Shown here: positions 1-9,388 of the stretch, piece by piece
Layout: every line of letters starts with the position of its first letter
How positions within the stretch are numbered: the first letter of the stretch is position 1
Origin: an uncultured Bacteroidales bacterium
GTDB lineage: Bacteria; Bacteroidota; Bacteroidia; Bacteroidales; UBA932
Length of the DNA: 64,000 bases
Assembly: GCA_904501835.1 (NCBI GenBank)
Contig: CAJGBW010000001.1
Location: 1 to 64,000, forward strand
Direction: 5' to 3'
Notes under the pieces: generated by a model
The model's input: only the letters and a program-made list of their open reading frames with translations
Databases searched by the model: none
Told to the model about the DNA's origin: nothing
Program-made: the position numbers and the translations under genes

Positions 1-44
1 AATAGCACTTGTTCTTGAAAAACCAGCATTGAAGCCCGCAGTGT

Positions 45-165
45 AGTTGTCGGAAGGCTTTGCCAGAGCGTGGCCGGCCGCGGCCTCGTGAGCGGCTCCC
101 GAAGGAACGAAGTTCCGAAGGGTGGATGAAGCGAAGCGGAACTCTGGCGGAGTCTTCCGACAACT
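45..165. repeat. long imperfect inverted repeat
   Basis: AGTTGTCGGAAG at 45-56 is matched exactly by its reverse complement at 154-165. The pairing continues inwards with mismatches (GCCAGAG at about 62-68 against CTCTGGC at 142-148), and a GGAAC-GAA-GTTCC hairpin sits in the middle near 103-115. The whole 121 bases could fold as one branched structure. It is GC-rich and non-coding. It may be a dispersed Bacteroidales palindromic repeat or a structured RNA; no second copy was noticed in this window. Confidence 0.5.
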
Positions 166-188
166 TATCATCACACTCTATAATGCAA

Positions 189-213
189 GAAACCGACCCA
201 AAGGGCCGGTTTC
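189..213 (-). terminator. rho-independent terminator of the GH20 operon
   Basis: An 11-bp stem with one A/C mismatch (189-199 with 203-213) and an AAA loop lies 23 bases past the stop of the minus-strand hexosaminidase gene. On the minus strand it is followed by a short T/C-rich stretch. It probably ends the four-gene minus operon. Confidence 0.7.
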
Positions 214-235
214 CTATGGATTGTAGGAGTAAGTC

Positions 236-2347
236 CTAATTTACAAGGATTTCGCTGATGCGGGTGCGGGCACGTTTGTGCTTGGTCTGCCACCCTTTGT
301 ATTCGATGCGGATGTAACGCGCTTTAAGATTGACAGGTCCGCCGACGGTAAGCAATGCAAAGTGTTTGCGGTCAGGAGAGAGACGCAGCGCAGGAATGTT
401 GGCTTGCGTGTAATTTTCCCCGTCTTCAGAAACCCAGAACGCAATGTCTGCGGGTACCTCGTAGCGACGGGCGTTGTAATCGGCAAACTCAACACCGAGA
501 TAGTGAATCTCTTTCACGCTTTTTAAATCCACCTCAATACGGATATCTTCGCGCGGAAATTCCATCCAGGATGTCTTGTTGCGGATATCCCATATACCCA
601 AATAACCATCAACCAGAATGGAGGCGTCTCTTTCGCCCGTTTCGCTGCCATAGACTGTCGCTTTGGCACCCTGCGAAATGCGAGCATATTCGGATTGGGC
701 TTCCACACGCTCTCCGACCTCATCTTCAATCTTGAAGTGGCTGTAACCCTTGTTGTCCAACCATTTGCAAAGCAAAACGGCGCGCTCGCGGAAGTTGGCA
801 TAATCCTTACTTCCTTTCGGACTCCAGCCCGTCTCGGCAATGGCGAAAGCACGAGGGTAGAGCATATATTCAAAGTGGCTGTCTTTTACAATGCACTCGG
901 CCCACAAGTTGCCCTGTACACCCAAAAGGTGCTTCATGATATTCTCGTCGTAGCCGCCGCACGCCTTGATGATATCTTCTTCCGGTTCATAGTTGTAGCA
1001 ATCTTTCAAAGGCATGTAGGCATTGAAAGCCAAAGGTTCCTTGTAGGGTGCGTCCTGACCGAAATCCAAATAATAATAGGTGCTGGGCGTCATGATGACA
1101 TCGTGGTGCATACGGATAGACTGAACGCCGCCGGATGTGCCTCTCCAAGACATGACCGTGGCTTTTTCAGAAAGTCCACCTTCCAAAATTTCGTCCCAAC
1201 CGATGAGTTTCTTCCCATTGGCATCGACAAATTTTTCAATTCTGCGGATGAAATAGCTCTGTAATTCGAAACAATCTTTCAATCCTTCTTTTTTCATGCG
1301 CTCCTCGCACAAAGGACAGACTTTCCAGTTTTCTTTGGAGGCCTCATCGCCACCGATGTGCATGTATTTGGAGGGGAACAATTCCATTACCTCTTTCAAT
1401 ACTTTCTCAAAGAAGGCAAAACTCTCTTCCTTGCCGGCACAGACCACATTGTTCACAGGATGCTTGCCGGTGCAATAGAGTTCAGGGTGCACACGAAGAA
1501 GCACCTGGTTGTGGCCGGGCAGTTCGATTTCAGGAATAATCTCGATATGACGATCAGCCGCATAGGCGATGATTTCGCGGATGTCCTCTTTGGAATAATA
1601 TCCACCATAGATTTTTCCGTCGTAATAGGTGGTGCCGCTTACATAAGCCTTGGGCTCTTTGACAGAGTCCCATTTCTTATAGGTCATCACGTCGGTGAAG
1701 AACTCGCTCTCGCCGAAGGCTGCTTTTTGGGTCATTTCGGGCGCACAGTCCAGTTGGATTCTCCATCCCTCGTTGTCGGTAAGGTGGAAGTGCATACGGC
1801 TCATCTTCAAAAGAGCCATCAAATCCAATTGCTTGAAAATGAATTTCTTGCTGCGGAAGTGGCGCACCACGTCAAACATCAGTCCGCGGTATTCGTAACG
1901 AGGCTCGTCGTTGATTTGGCAACAAGCGAGCATGCCTTTCCCAAAATACTGGAGTTGCAGCAAAGACTGTACGGCATAGAAAGCGCCTTTGTAAGTGCCG
2001 GCCTTTACCGTGATTTTGGTCTTTGTGACATCAATCTGGTAGGCGCCCTCTTTGGCGTTTTTCAATGCTTTCGGCCCAATCTTGAATTCAACGGAAACTT
2101 CCTTGTTTTTTGCGTCATTTTTGACGTTCAAGGCGAGATCCGACGCTTCGACATAGGACTTGAAACTCTCGTAGTCAGCATTCTGCTCGTCAGCGTTGAT
2201 TTTGGCCGTTGATCCGGCTTTCAAGATGAAAACGCCGTTGTTTAACGAGTAGGAGGCAACTTTGGGGATGATTTGGTTGGGCGTGCTTTGTGCAAACAGA
2301 GTGACAGAAAACACGAGGGCAACCAATGCGGCAAAGATTTTTTTCAT
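236..2347 (-). CDS. GH20 beta-N-acetylhexosaminidase, secreted
   Basis: A 703-residue exo-hexosaminidase expected to remove terminal GlcNAc or GalNAc from glycans in the periplasm or at the surface. A signal peptide covers about residues 1-20 (ends FAQS). A GH20b-like N-terminal domain precedes the catalytic TIM barrel. The family motif HIGGDE supplies the Asp334-Glu335 catalytic pair, where Glu is the acid and Asp orients the substrate acetamido group. The last ~130 residues look like a discoidin (F5/8 type C) carbohydrate-binding domain. The ATG lies 6 bases after the DUF1015 gene stop, so it is the last gene of the operon. The exact substrate cannot be read from sequence. Confidence 0.93.
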   Translation of the reverse strand: MKKIFAALVALVFSVTLFAQSTPNQIIPKVASYSLNNGVFILKAGSTAKINADEQNADYESFKSYVEASDLALNVKNDAKNKEVSVEFKIGPKALKNAKEGAYQIDVTKTKITVKAGTYKGAFYAVQSLLQLQYFGKGMLACCQINDEPRYEYRGLMFDVVRHFRSKKFIFKQLDLMALLKMSRMHFHLTDNEGWRIQLDCAPEMTQKAAFGESEFFTDVMTYKKWDSVKEPKAYVSGTTYYDGKIYGGYYSKEDIREIIAYAADRHIEIIPEIELPGHNQVLLRVHPELYCTGKHPVNNVVCAGKEESFAFFEKVLKEVMELFPSKYMHIGGDEASKENWKVCPLCEERMKKEGLKDCFELQSYFIRRIEKFVDANGKKLIGWDEILEGGLSEKATVMSWRGTSGGVQSIRMHHDVIMTPSTYYYLDFGQDAPYKEPLAFNAYMPLKDCYNYEPEEDIIKACGGYDENIMKHLLGVQGNLWAECIVKDSHFEYMLYPRAFAIAETGWSPKGSKDYANFRERAVLLCKWLDNKGYSHFKIEDEVGERVEAQSEYARISQGAKATVYGSETGERDASILVDGYLGIWDIRNKTSWMEFPREDIRIEVDLKSVKEIHYLGVEFADYNARRYEVPADIAFWVSEDGENYTQANIPALRLSPDRKHFALLTVGGPVNLKARYIRIEYKGWQTKHKRARTRISEILVN

Positions 2348-2353
2348 AAAACT

Positions 2354-3616
2354 TTATTCTAAACTGTGAATAGCGAGTCCGGAACGCAATTTGGGCTCAA
2401 ACCAAGTGGTTTTCGGAGGCATAATGTTGCCCGTGTCCGCAATGCGGATCAATTGGTCCATAGATACGGGATACAAAGCGAAAGCTACTTTCATTTCGCC
2501 GGAATCCACACGGCCCGACAACTCTTTCAATCCACGGATTCCGCCCACAAAGTCAATGCGTTTGTCTGTGCGCAAATCTTTGATACCCAAAAGTTTATCG
2601 AGTACCAACTGGGAAAGGATCGTCACGTCAAGAACACCGATAGGGTCGTTGTCGTCGTAGCGTCCCTCCTTGGCGGTAAGGCTGTACCAGTTTTTACCCA
2701 GATACATGGAGAAATTATGCAGGCTTGCCGGCTGGTAAGCCTTTGCGGGGCGTCCGCAGCGGGGTTTGGAGGCCAAACTTACCTCGAAATCTTCTTCCAA
2801 TGCTTTCAAGAAATCCTCTTCGCTGTAGCCGTTGAGGTCTTTTACCACGCGGTTGTAGTCCAAAATCGCCAATTGGCTCTGCGGGAAGCAGACAGCCATA
2901 AACCAGTTGTATTCTTCCTCTCCCGTGTGGTTGGGGTTCTGGTCGCGTTTTTCTGCGCCCACGCGGGCAGCTGCCGCTGTTCTGTGGTGTCCGTCAGCGA
3001 CATAGAAAGCATCAATATCGATTGTGAAAATTTCCGTAATACGGGCAATGTCAGCATCGCAACTTACCGGCCAAAGAGTGTGGGTGAAATTGTTTTCATC
3101 CTTGAACTTGTATTCGGGCTTGCCGGCAGCCGTTTTGGCAACGATGGCGTTGAGTTCGTCGTTGTCTTTGTAAGCGAAGAAAACAGGCTCGATATTGGCG
3201 TTCTGGATGCGGACGTGTACCATACGGTCGTCCTCTTTGTCCTTACGGGTCAATTCGTGTTTCTTGATAATGCCATTGGCGTAATCGTCGGTGTGGGCAC
3301 ACAAAACGAGGCCGAACTGGGTGCGTTTACCCATCGTCTGCGCATAGACATAGTATTGTGCCTTTTCATCCTGCGCCAACCAGCCGGCTTCTTTCCAGCT
3401 TTTGAAATTCTCAACCGCCTTGTCGTATGCGGGCTGGGAATGTTCATCGACAAAAGGTGTAAAGTCGATTTCGGGGCGTGTGATATGTAGCAGACTTTTT
3501 TCTCCCGCCATCTGGAAGGCTTCCTGGGAGTTTAGAACATCATAAGGGGGTGCGGCTACTTCTGTAACAAGATCTTTCGGGGGGCGAATCGCCGCAAAGG
3601 GTTTTACTCTTACCAT
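2354..3616 (-). CDS. DUF1015 family protein
   Basis: A 420-residue cytoplasmic protein of the DUF1015 (COG4198) family. It begins with the typical VKPFAAIRPPKD and APPYDVLN segments, and has the conserved FYVADGHHRTAAA stretch in the middle. The family is widespread, its biochemical role is unsettled, and in other Bacteroidales it is often near serine-biosynthesis genes. Here it sits between a PCMD protein (57-base gap upstream) and a GH20 enzyme (6-base gap downstream). No signal peptide or membrane segment is seen. Length is normal for the family. Confidence 0.9.
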   Translation of the reverse strand: MVRVKPFAAIRPPKDLVTEVAAPPYDVLNSQEAFQMAGEKSLLHITRPEIDFTPFVDEHSQPAYDKAVENFKSWKEAGWLAQDEKAQYYVYAQTMGKRTQFGLVLCAHTDDYANGIIKKHELTRKDKEDDRMVHVRIQNANIEPVFFAYKDNDELNAIVAKTAAGKPEYKFKDENNFTHTLWPVSCDADIARITEIFTIDIDAFYVADGHHRTAAAARVGAEKRDQNPNHTGEEEYNWFMAVCFPQSQLAILDYNRVVKDLNGYSEEDFLKALEEDFEVSLASKPRCGRPAKAYQPASLHNFSMYLGKNWYSLTAKEGRYDDNDPIGVLDVTILSQLVLDKLLGIKDLRTDKRIDFVGGIRGLKELSGRVDSGEMKVAFALYPVSMDQLIRIADTGNIMPPKTTWFEPKLRSGLAIHSLE

Positions 3617-3673
3617 AACTTCAATAGAATTAAATTCTTGCGAAGTTACCGAAAAAATCCCGCAATATCAAGA

Positions 3674-4444
3674 TTAGTAATTCAGTTGAAGTTCGTCAAT
3701 ATACAGAATGCTGTCGCTGCTTCCCGTGTAGGCGTCTCCGAAACGGCTGGAGGCGGCAACGATGCAGATGTAGCTGGGGGTGGCGTCGCTCCGGTAGTTG
3801 ATGGGGATTTCAAAACGCACGTAGTCTCCGTAGTCTGTCGTCAAAACCTTTAAGCCATAGCCGATTACGGAAGGGTCGCTTTGTCCGTCCACAAATTTTC
3901 CATAACGTGTATCAATGACAAAAGGAGTTTTCCAATCCGTTAGTAAAATGTCAATTTTGGCTTCGTCGGTGCGGCCTCTCATATATTCTCTTGGTCTTCT
4001 TGCCAAATCCACAATGCCCGGTTTGTAATGATAATAACCGGAAAGACTTTTCGGGCGATGATTGAAGGGGACGCCAAAGGACAGTACGGCTCCGGACATG
4101 CCGGCAATTTTGATGAAAGCGCCGTTGTAGATGTTTCCGGCAACAAAAATACCCAAAAAGTTGCGGCTTTTGATTCTACATGCTGCTTTTCCTTCTCCTT
4201 TTACAGCCACATGCTCATATTCGGGCGTTGTTCCGTTTAATCCAATGAAACTCAGTCCTTTATTGGCCGAGTCCCAGTCTTTTTCTCTCCCTTTTGCGTC
4301 TTCCGGCTGAGGAAACCAGGCGCCTCTTCGCTTGCTCCACTCGTCGAAACTCATGTTGTATAGCTGCTTCTCGTCTTGGCTTTGTTCCGTCTGGGCCAAT
4401 GCGAAGATGGGCAAGAATAATAATATGAAACCAATTTTTCTCAT
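3674..4444 (-). CDS. PCMD-domain secreted protein
   Basis: A 256-residue protein with a signal peptide (about 1-17, ending ALAQ) followed by a domain I assign to PCMD (putative carbohydrate metabolism domain). It has NMSFDEW near the N-terminus, WDSANKG, an FVAGNIYNG segment and FGVPFNHRPKSLSGYYHYKPG. These are hallmarks of this Bacteroidetes beta-sandwich family, which is usually found near glycan-use genes and is thought to bind carbohydrate. Its ATG overlaps the esterase stop by one base (TAATG), so the two are translationally coupled. No catalytic residues are identifiable. Confidence 0.8.
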   Translation of the reverse strand: MRKIGFILLFLPIFALAQTEQSQDEKQLYNMSFDEWSKRRGAWFPQPEDAKGREKDWDSANKGLSFIGLNGTTPEYEHVAVKGEGKAACRIKSRNFLGIFVAGNIYNGAFIKIAGMSGAVLSFGVPFNHRPKSLSGYYHYKPGIVDLARRPREYMRGRTDEAKIDILLTDWKTPFVIDTRYGKFVDGQSDPSVIGYGLKVLTTDYGDYVRFEIPINYRSDATPSYICIVAASSRFGDAYTGSSDSILYIDELQLNY

Positions 4445-5358
4445 TACTTAAATATGCTGCTTAGGAAAAACGTATAAAACGCATTCCAATTATACCACTC
4501 GTGTCCTCCCTTATACGTTATAAAATAATGAGGATGATTTTTCTTTTCCAATTTCCGATGGCGGCATTTGCTGCTTGGATACAGAACATCTCCCTTTCCA
4601 ATCATAATATAATAGGAAATAGGAGGGTAATGCTCGAATAAAAAATCAGTCTTTTTGTCCAAATCTCTGAAAAAGTCACGGTTGGGGCCGTTTTTGAAAA
4701 AGGCGAAAGGGACGGGCGAAAACAGGGCGATATGGGCAAAGCAATCGGGGAAGTTGGCACTTAAATAAGCAGCCTGAAGGCCCCCTGTTGATACGCCGGC
4801 AATGGCGCGGTGTTCTCTGTCCGGCAGGGTGCGAAAATGGGTGTCTACAAATTTGACAACATCCTGCACGAAGGCGCTTTCCACATTTCCGTTTATCTCA
4901 AACAGTGCTTCCGAAGCGATTTTCCAACGAGAATATTCCATGTCGATATCGTCGTCGTATTCGTTGGTGTTCGGTAGGACGATGAGGGCTTGCGTCGCAA
5001 GATTGTGAGCAAAAAGGCTATCTGTGATTTGCAGGAGCTTGCCTCTTTTAATCCACGCGGTCTCGTGACCTTTTGCTCCGTGTAGTAGATATAAGGTCGG
5101 GTAACGTTTTCCGCTCTGATAATAATCTTTGGGCAGATAGACAACCATTCGGCGCTGGCGAGGGCCGGGTGTAGAACAAGGGTAACGAACCTCTTCGATG
5201 GTGCCTTGAGGCTGGTAATTTTCTGCGGTGGGTTTTCCGGCGAAATAATGAGGATTTTGTCGGTTCCGCAGCACGCCGCAAGAGAATAGGGAGAAAATGG
5301 CAAGCGTCATAACTGCCAGTTTCCGGATAGCATAGAAACTGATTCTTGAAGAAATCAT
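4444..5358 (-). CDS. esterase-D-like alpha/beta hydrolase, predicted lipoprotein
   Basis: A 304-residue alpha/beta hydrolase of the esterase D/feruloyl-esterase-like type. It has the oxyanion-side motif LLHGAKGHETAW and the nucleophile elbow GVSTGG with Ser190. The catalytic His is probably in KGGHEWYNW near the C-terminus. The leader ends LFSC, so Cys27 is a likely lipidation site. It is the first gene of the operon. A role in removing acyl or aromatic groups from glycans before GH20 acts is inferred from context. A shorter start at Met17 is possible but would cut the leader. Confidence 0.8.
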   Translation of the reverse strand: MISSRISFYAIRKLAVMTLAIFSLFSCGVLRNRQNPHYFAGKPTAENYQPQGTIEEVRYPCSTPGPRQRRMVVYLPKDYYQSGKRYPTLYLLHGAKGHETAWIKRGKLLQITDSLFAHNLATQALIVLPNTNEYDDDIDMEYSRWKIASEALFEINGNVESAFVQDVVKFVDTHFRTLPDREHRAIAGVSTGGLQAAYLSANFPDCFAHIALFSPVPFAFFKNGPNRDFFRDLDKKTDFLFEHYPPISYYIMIGKGDVLYPSSKCRHRKLEKKNHPHYFITYKGGHEWYNWNAFYTFFLSSIFK

Positions 5359-5395
5359 ATTTTTCTCTTGTGGTTCTGTCGTGATAGATGTGATA

Positions 5396-5403
5396 CAAAG
5401 GTA
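5396..5403 (-). promoter_or_regulatory. Bacteroidetes -7 element for the esterase operon
   Basis: The minus strand reads TACCTTTG, matching TAnnTTTG, 38 bases upstream of the esterase ATG. No good TTTG -33 box was found at the usual spacing. It is divergent from the tRNA-Pro promoter. Confidence 0.5.
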
Positions 5404-5409
5404 TATAAA

Positions 5410-5441
5410 TTTGTGCTAGAAAAAAAATAAACGTATCTTTG
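5410..5441 (+). promoter_or_regulatory. Bacteroidetes promoter for tRNA-Pro and possibly the GH31 gene
   Basis: TTTG at 5410-5413, 20 bases, then TATCTTTG at 5434-5441 fits the TTTG-N19/20-TAnnTTTG consensus. Transcription should start near 5448, about 15 bases before the tRNA. No terminator is visible between the tRNA and the GH31 ATG at 5569, so they may share a transcript. Confidence 0.7.
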
Positions 5442-5462
5442 TAAACTAGTGTAAAAAGGATT

Positions 5463-5536
5463 CGGGGTGTGGCGCAGTTGGTTAGCGTACCTGGTTTGGG
5501 ACCAGGTGGTCCTCCGTTCGAGTCGGAGTACCCCGA
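5463..5536 (+). tRNA. tRNA-Pro (anticodon UGG)
   Basis: A cloverleaf is readable. The 7-bp acceptor stem CGGGGTG pairs with TACCCCG. The D arm contains AGTTGGTTAGC. The anticodon stem CCTGG/CCAGG encloses loop TTTGGGA with anticodon TGG. The T arm contains GTTCGAGTC. The discriminator is A5536 and CCA is not encoded. It lies 32 bases upstream of the GH31 gene. Confidence 0.95.
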
Positions 5537-5568
5537 CAATATTAGCTGAACCAAATTATTACTAATTT

Positions 5569-8391
5569 ATGAAACTAAAACTTTTCTTTTTGTCATTGGC
5601 CGTTTTGTTCTCGGCGAATGTATTTGCACAAGATGATCCTGTCGCCAATCCTGACGCAGTGGTCGTATGTGGCAAGGCACGCTTTACCGTGCTGACTTCC
5701 AAGTTGGTGCGTATGGAGTGGGCAGAAGATGGTAAATTTGAAGATAACGCATCCTTGGCGATTATCAACAGAAATCTTCCTGTTCCTGCATTCAAGAAGA
5801 GCGTGAGTAAAAATGGCGTTACCATTCGTACTGCAGATTTGACCTTGCGTTACAAGGGCCCCGGTAAATTTACAGCAGAGAATCTTTCTGTTGAGTTTAC
5901 GATGAAGGATGCCCGTGCGAAAAAAGGCGTTAAAAAAGTAAAATGGACATTGGCTTCGGATGATTCAGCCAACTTGATGGGAACCGTTCGTACCCTCGAT
6001 GGTTGTGCAAGTCGTGAAGTGTTCAATGGAAAGAATGACCCTTATGATAAAGGTATTCTCTCTCGTGACGGTTGGGCTTTGGTTGACGAAAGCGACCGCC
6101 ATATCATGGTGAAAGATGATTCAGATTGGGGTTCTTGGGTTGCCGCTCGTCCCGAGGGTGAAAGACAGGATCTTTATCTTTTCGCTTACGGCCACGAATA
6201 TAAAGAGGCTTTGGCTGACTTTACCAAAGTGGCAGGCCGCATTCCTCTTCCTCCTAAATATGTGTTCGGTTACTGGTGGAGCCGTTATTGGCAATACAGC
6301 GACTTCGAGTTCATTGACTTGGCCAAAGAAATTCGCTCACACAGCATTCCCATGGACGTGATGGTGATTGATATGGACTGGCACGACATCTGGACTTTGA
6401 GCCGTAACAACCCTCCTGGAGACGAGTTCGGTGAGAGAATCGGTTGGACGGGATATACTTGGCAGAAGCAACTCTTCCCCAATCCCGAGTTTACTTTGAA
6501 GCAGCTTCATAATATGAACATGAAGACTTCTTTGAACCTTCACCCGGCTTCCGGCATCCAGCCTTACGAAGATTGCTACGATGGATTTGTGAAAGATTAT
6601 CTTTCTCGTGCAAAAGAATATGATGGTCCCAAGGATTATCGTTACAACGAAGGTGACTCTTTGCTTTATTTGAGAAGCCGCCCCAAACATCGTATCAGAA
6701 ATCGCGTGGCTACTGCTGGCGAGAAAGCTCCTGTGCCTTTCCGTATCTGTCAGCAAGAGTGGGCTGACGCCTATTTCAACTCTGTAATCCGTCCTTTGGA
6801 AAAACAAGGTGTAGATTTCTGGTGGTTGGATTGGCAGCAGTATAAGACCAGTGAGTATTTGCCTAATTTGAGTAATACTTTCTGGTTGAACCATACCTTC
6901 TTCAATGACAAAGCGCGTCAGAGCAAGAGTCTCGGCCTTTCTGCTACCCGTCCTTTGATTTATCACCGTTGGGGTGGTCTGGGTAGCCATCGTTATCAGA
7001 TTGGTTTCTCCGGAGATGCGTATGATACTTGGGAAGTGTTGAAATTCCTCCCTTATTTCACCAGCACTTCTTCCAACGTGGGTTATGGCTATTGGGGACA
7101 CGATATCGGTGGTCACCAGGTTCAGAAAGGCACCGATCCTTACAAGCCTGAGATTTATACCCGCTGGTTGCAGTATGGTGTATTTACCCCTATCTTCAAG
7201 ACTCACAGTACCAAGAGTTCTACCATCGAGCGTAGAATCTGGGCGTATGCTCCCGAGTATTTCGCACCTATGCGTGATGCCATCCGTTTGCGCTATACGC
7301 TTTCTCATTACATCTATGATGCAGCCCGTCAGACCTACGACACCGGTGTTTCTATGTGCCGTCCCATGTACTATGACTGGCCCGAGAAAGATGAGGCATA
7401 CACCTTGGATGAGCAGTTTATGTTCGGTGACAATATCATGGCTACCGTAATCTGTTCTCCCGTTAATGCTGCTACCGGCTTGGCCGAAAGATATATGTGG
7501 TTCCCCGAGGGCTTTGATTGGTACGATATGACTACCGGTCAGCTTTATAAGGGCGGTCAGAAATTGACCTTGTCTTATACGATCAACGAGAATCCTTGGT
7601 TCGTGAAAGCTGGTTCCATCATTCCTTTGGCTGATGAAAACATTGAGTCTTTGCAGGAGAAGAACAACATGCTTCGTCTGTTCGTAGCGCCGGGTGATGG
7701 TGAAAGTTCTTATGTTTATTATGAGGATGATGGTATGAGTCAGGCCTATACCAACGACTATGCAACCACTTTGATTAAGAAACAGTCCAACGCTTCTTCT
7801 TGCCGCGTTGAGGTGGCTGCCCGCGAAGGTAAATATGCCGGTATGGATGCCAACCGTCGCGTTCAGATTATTCTTGAGGGAGTTTTTGTTCCTAGCTCTG
7901 TTACCGTAAACGGTGAGGCTATCGCTTACGAGCGCTTTGCCGAAGAGGCTGCTGGAAAAGCAAGCTGGAACTACTCTGGTAAGGATTTGGCTGTGGTTGT
8001 TACGCTTCCGGAAGCGGCTGCAGACCAGGCTGTTGTCGTTGAGTGCAACTACACGACAACCGAGGATGTTGCCCTTTTGCGCGGAAAGAAAGGTATTTTC
8101 AATCGTATGATGAAATATACTCCGGTCTTGAAGGATAAGTTTAACGAGCATATCGACCGTTACAAATTGATTTCTCGTCCTTTCCTCAAGGTTGCTCAGT
8201 GTGCAAGTCTGATTGAAAACAACCTCGACCAGATGGTAGATTATCTGAAGAACATTGATGTTGCTGCCGTAGAGGCTGATTTGATGCAGGAAATTGAAGC
8301 AATCAAAAGTAGAAACAGCAAGAATGCTGAAGAGCATATCCAGGCCGTTCATGATGTTATCGAGTGCATCAAACAACAGTGTAATTTGTAA
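5569..8391 (+). CDS. GH31 family alpha-glycosidase, secreted
   Basis: A 940-residue retaining alpha-glycosidase (alpha-glucosidase or alpha-xylosidase type). The signal peptide is about 1-20 (ends VFAQ). It is followed by the GH31 N-terminal beta-sandwich and the (beta/alpha)8 barrel. The nucleophile motif WWLDWQQ places the catalytic Asp at residue 421, and the acid/base motif FSGDAYD places Asp483. The proximal C-terminal beta-sheet domain follows. The last ~110 residues are helical and charged, after the usual DUF5110-like region. It is followed by a strong terminator and is probably a monocistronic enzyme co-transcribed with tRNA-Pro. Substrate is not resolvable by eye. Confidence 0.92.
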   Translation: MKLKLFFLSLAVLFSANVFAQDDPVANPDAVVVCGKARFTVLTSKLVRMEWAEDGKFEDNASLAIINRNLPVPAFKKSVSKNGVTIRTADLTLRYKGPGKFTAENLSVEFTMKDARAKKGVKKVKWTLASDDSANLMGTVRTLDGCASREVFNGKNDPYDKGILSRDGWALVDESDRHIMVKDDSDWGSWVAARPEGERQDLYLFAYGHEYKEALADFTKVAGRIPLPPKYVFGYWWSRYWQYSDFEFIDLAKEIRSHSIPMDVMVIDMDWHDIWTLSRNNPPGDEFGERIGWTGYTWQKQLFPNPEFTLKQLHNMNMKTSLNLHPASGIQPYEDCYDGFVKDYLSRAKEYDGPKDYRYNEGDSLLYLRSRPKHRIRNRVATAGEKAPVPFRICQQEWADAYFNSVIRPLEKQGVDFWWLDWQQYKTSEYLPNLSNTFWLNHTFFNDKARQSKSLGLSATRPLIYHRWGGLGSHRYQIGFSGDAYDTWEVLKFLPYFTSTSSNVGYGYWGHDIGGHQVQKGTDPYKPEIYTRWLQYGVFTPIFKTHSTKSSTIERRIWAYAPEYFAPMRDAIRLRYTLSHYIYDAARQTYDTGVSMCRPMYYDWPEKDEAYTLDEQFMFGDNIMATVICSPVNAATGLAERYMWFPEGFDWYDMTTGQLYKGGQKLTLSYTINENPWFVKAGSIIPLADENIESLQEKNNMLRLFVAPGDGESSYVYYEDDGMSQAYTNDYATTLIKKQSNASSCRVEVAAREGKYAGMDANRRVQIILEGVFVPSSVTVNGEAIAYERFAEEAAGKASWNYSGKDLAVVVTLPEAAADQAVVVECNYTTTEDVALLRGKKGIFNRMMKYTPVLKDKFNEHIDRYKLISRPFLKVAQCASLIENNLDQMVDYLKNIDVAAVEADLMQEIEAIKSRNSKNAEEHIQAVHDVIECIKQQCNL

Positions 8392-8395
8392 TAAA

Positions 8396-8425
8396 AAGCC
8401 GCCTCGTGCGGCTTAAATTTATTTA
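8396..8425 (+). terminator. rho-independent terminator after the GH31 gene
   Basis: A perfect 7-bp stem AAGCCGC/GCGGCTT with loop CTCGT, then an A/T-rich tail, 5 bases after the stop codon. Confidence 0.8.
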
Positions 8426-8443
8426 AGGATAAAGAGAAGAAAA

Positions 8444-9388
8444 ATGAAAGCAGTTTGTGCAACAGATTTTCAATTTCCCGGACAGCAGGCGAAATATGTC
8501 GGCAAGGTTCGTGATGTGTATAGTATTGGAGATGACTACCTTGTCATGGTCGCAAGTGACCGCATTTCGGCTTTTGACGTAGTGCTTCCCGAGGGAATCC
8601 CCTATAAAGGTCAGGTCCTCAATCAGATAGCATCCAAATTCCTCGATGCTACCGCTGATATTATTCCCAACTGGAAAATTGCAGAGGTGGATCCGATGGC
8701 GACTTTGGGTTGGCGTTGTGAGCCTTTTAAGGTGGAAATGGTGATTCGCGGTTATCTTACCGGACATGCCTGGAGAGAGTACAAGGCTGGCAAACGTACG
8801 CTTTGCGGCGTGACTTTGCCCGAAGGTATGGTAGAAAACCAGCGTTTCCCCGAGCCCATCATTACCCCGACGACCAAAGCGGCAGAGGGACACGATGAGG
8901 ATATTAGCAAAGAGGAAATTATTGCCCAGGGTATCGTTTCTCGTGAGGATTACGACCAGTTGGAAAAATACACCCGTGCTTTGTTTGCCCGCGGTTCTGA
9001 AATGGCCGCCGGAAAGGGATTGATTTTGGTAGATACCAAATACGAATTCGGTAAACGCAACGGAGAAATCATGTTGATGGACGAAATTCACACGCCGGAT
9101 TCTTCTCGTTATTTCTATGCAGAAGGATATGAGGAGCGTTTGGCTAAAGGTGAGCACCAGAAACAACTCTCCAAAGAGTTTGTGCGCGAGTGGTTGATGG
9201 CTGGTGGTTTCCAGGGAAAAGAAGGTCAGACCGTTCCTGAAATGACTCCCGAAGTGGTGTCCGGTATTACTGAACGCTATGTAGAACTCTACGAGCACAT
9301 TACCGGAGAAAAATTTGTGCCGGCTGCCGAAGAAGAGGATGTGCTGGCCCGTATTGAAAACAACATTAAAACATTTTTGAACAAATGA
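8444..9388 (+). CDS. purC: phosphoribosylaminoimidazole-succinocarboxamide synthase
   Basis: A 314-residue SAICAR synthase that joins CAIR and aspartate with ATP in purine synthesis. It has the N-terminal [10 protein letters not shown] nucleotide-binding strand, the DRISAFDVV signature, [13 protein letters not shown] and [10 protein letters not shown] segments, and the [11 protein letters not shown] motif. It is full length for the Bacteroidales form. An A/G-rich stretch (AAAGAGAAGAAAA) precedes the ATG. Its stop overlaps purB in ATGA, so translation is coupled to the next enzyme of purine metabolism. Confidence 0.97.
   Translation: MKAVCATDFQFPGQQAKYVGKVRDVYSIGDDYLVMVASDRISAFDVVLPEGIPYKGQVLNQIASKFLDATADIIPNWKIAEVDPMATLGWRCEPFKVEMVIRGYLTGHAWREYKAGKRTLCGVTLPEGMVENQRFPEPIITPTTKAAEGHDEDISKEEIIAQGIVSREDYDQLEKYTRALFARGSEMAAGKGLILVDTKYEFGKRNGEIMLMDEIHTPDSSRYFYAEGYEERLAKGEHQKQLSKEFVREWLMAGGFQGKEGQTVPEMTPEVVSGITERYVELYEHITGEKFVPAAEEEDVLARIENNIKTFLNK

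Noticed and set aside
2..46. Plus-strand open stretch ending IALVLEKPALKPAV at a TAG
   Set aside because: It could be the tail of a gene outside the window, but 14 residues are too few to support a call.
5048..5554. Minus-strand frame with SGYSDSNGGPPGPKPGTL
   Set aside because: It is the antisense reading of tRNA-Pro plus the shadow of the esterase gene.
6337..8376. 679-codon open frame antisense to the GH31 gene
   Set aside because: It lacks a family match and exists because of the codon pattern of the real gene on the other strand.
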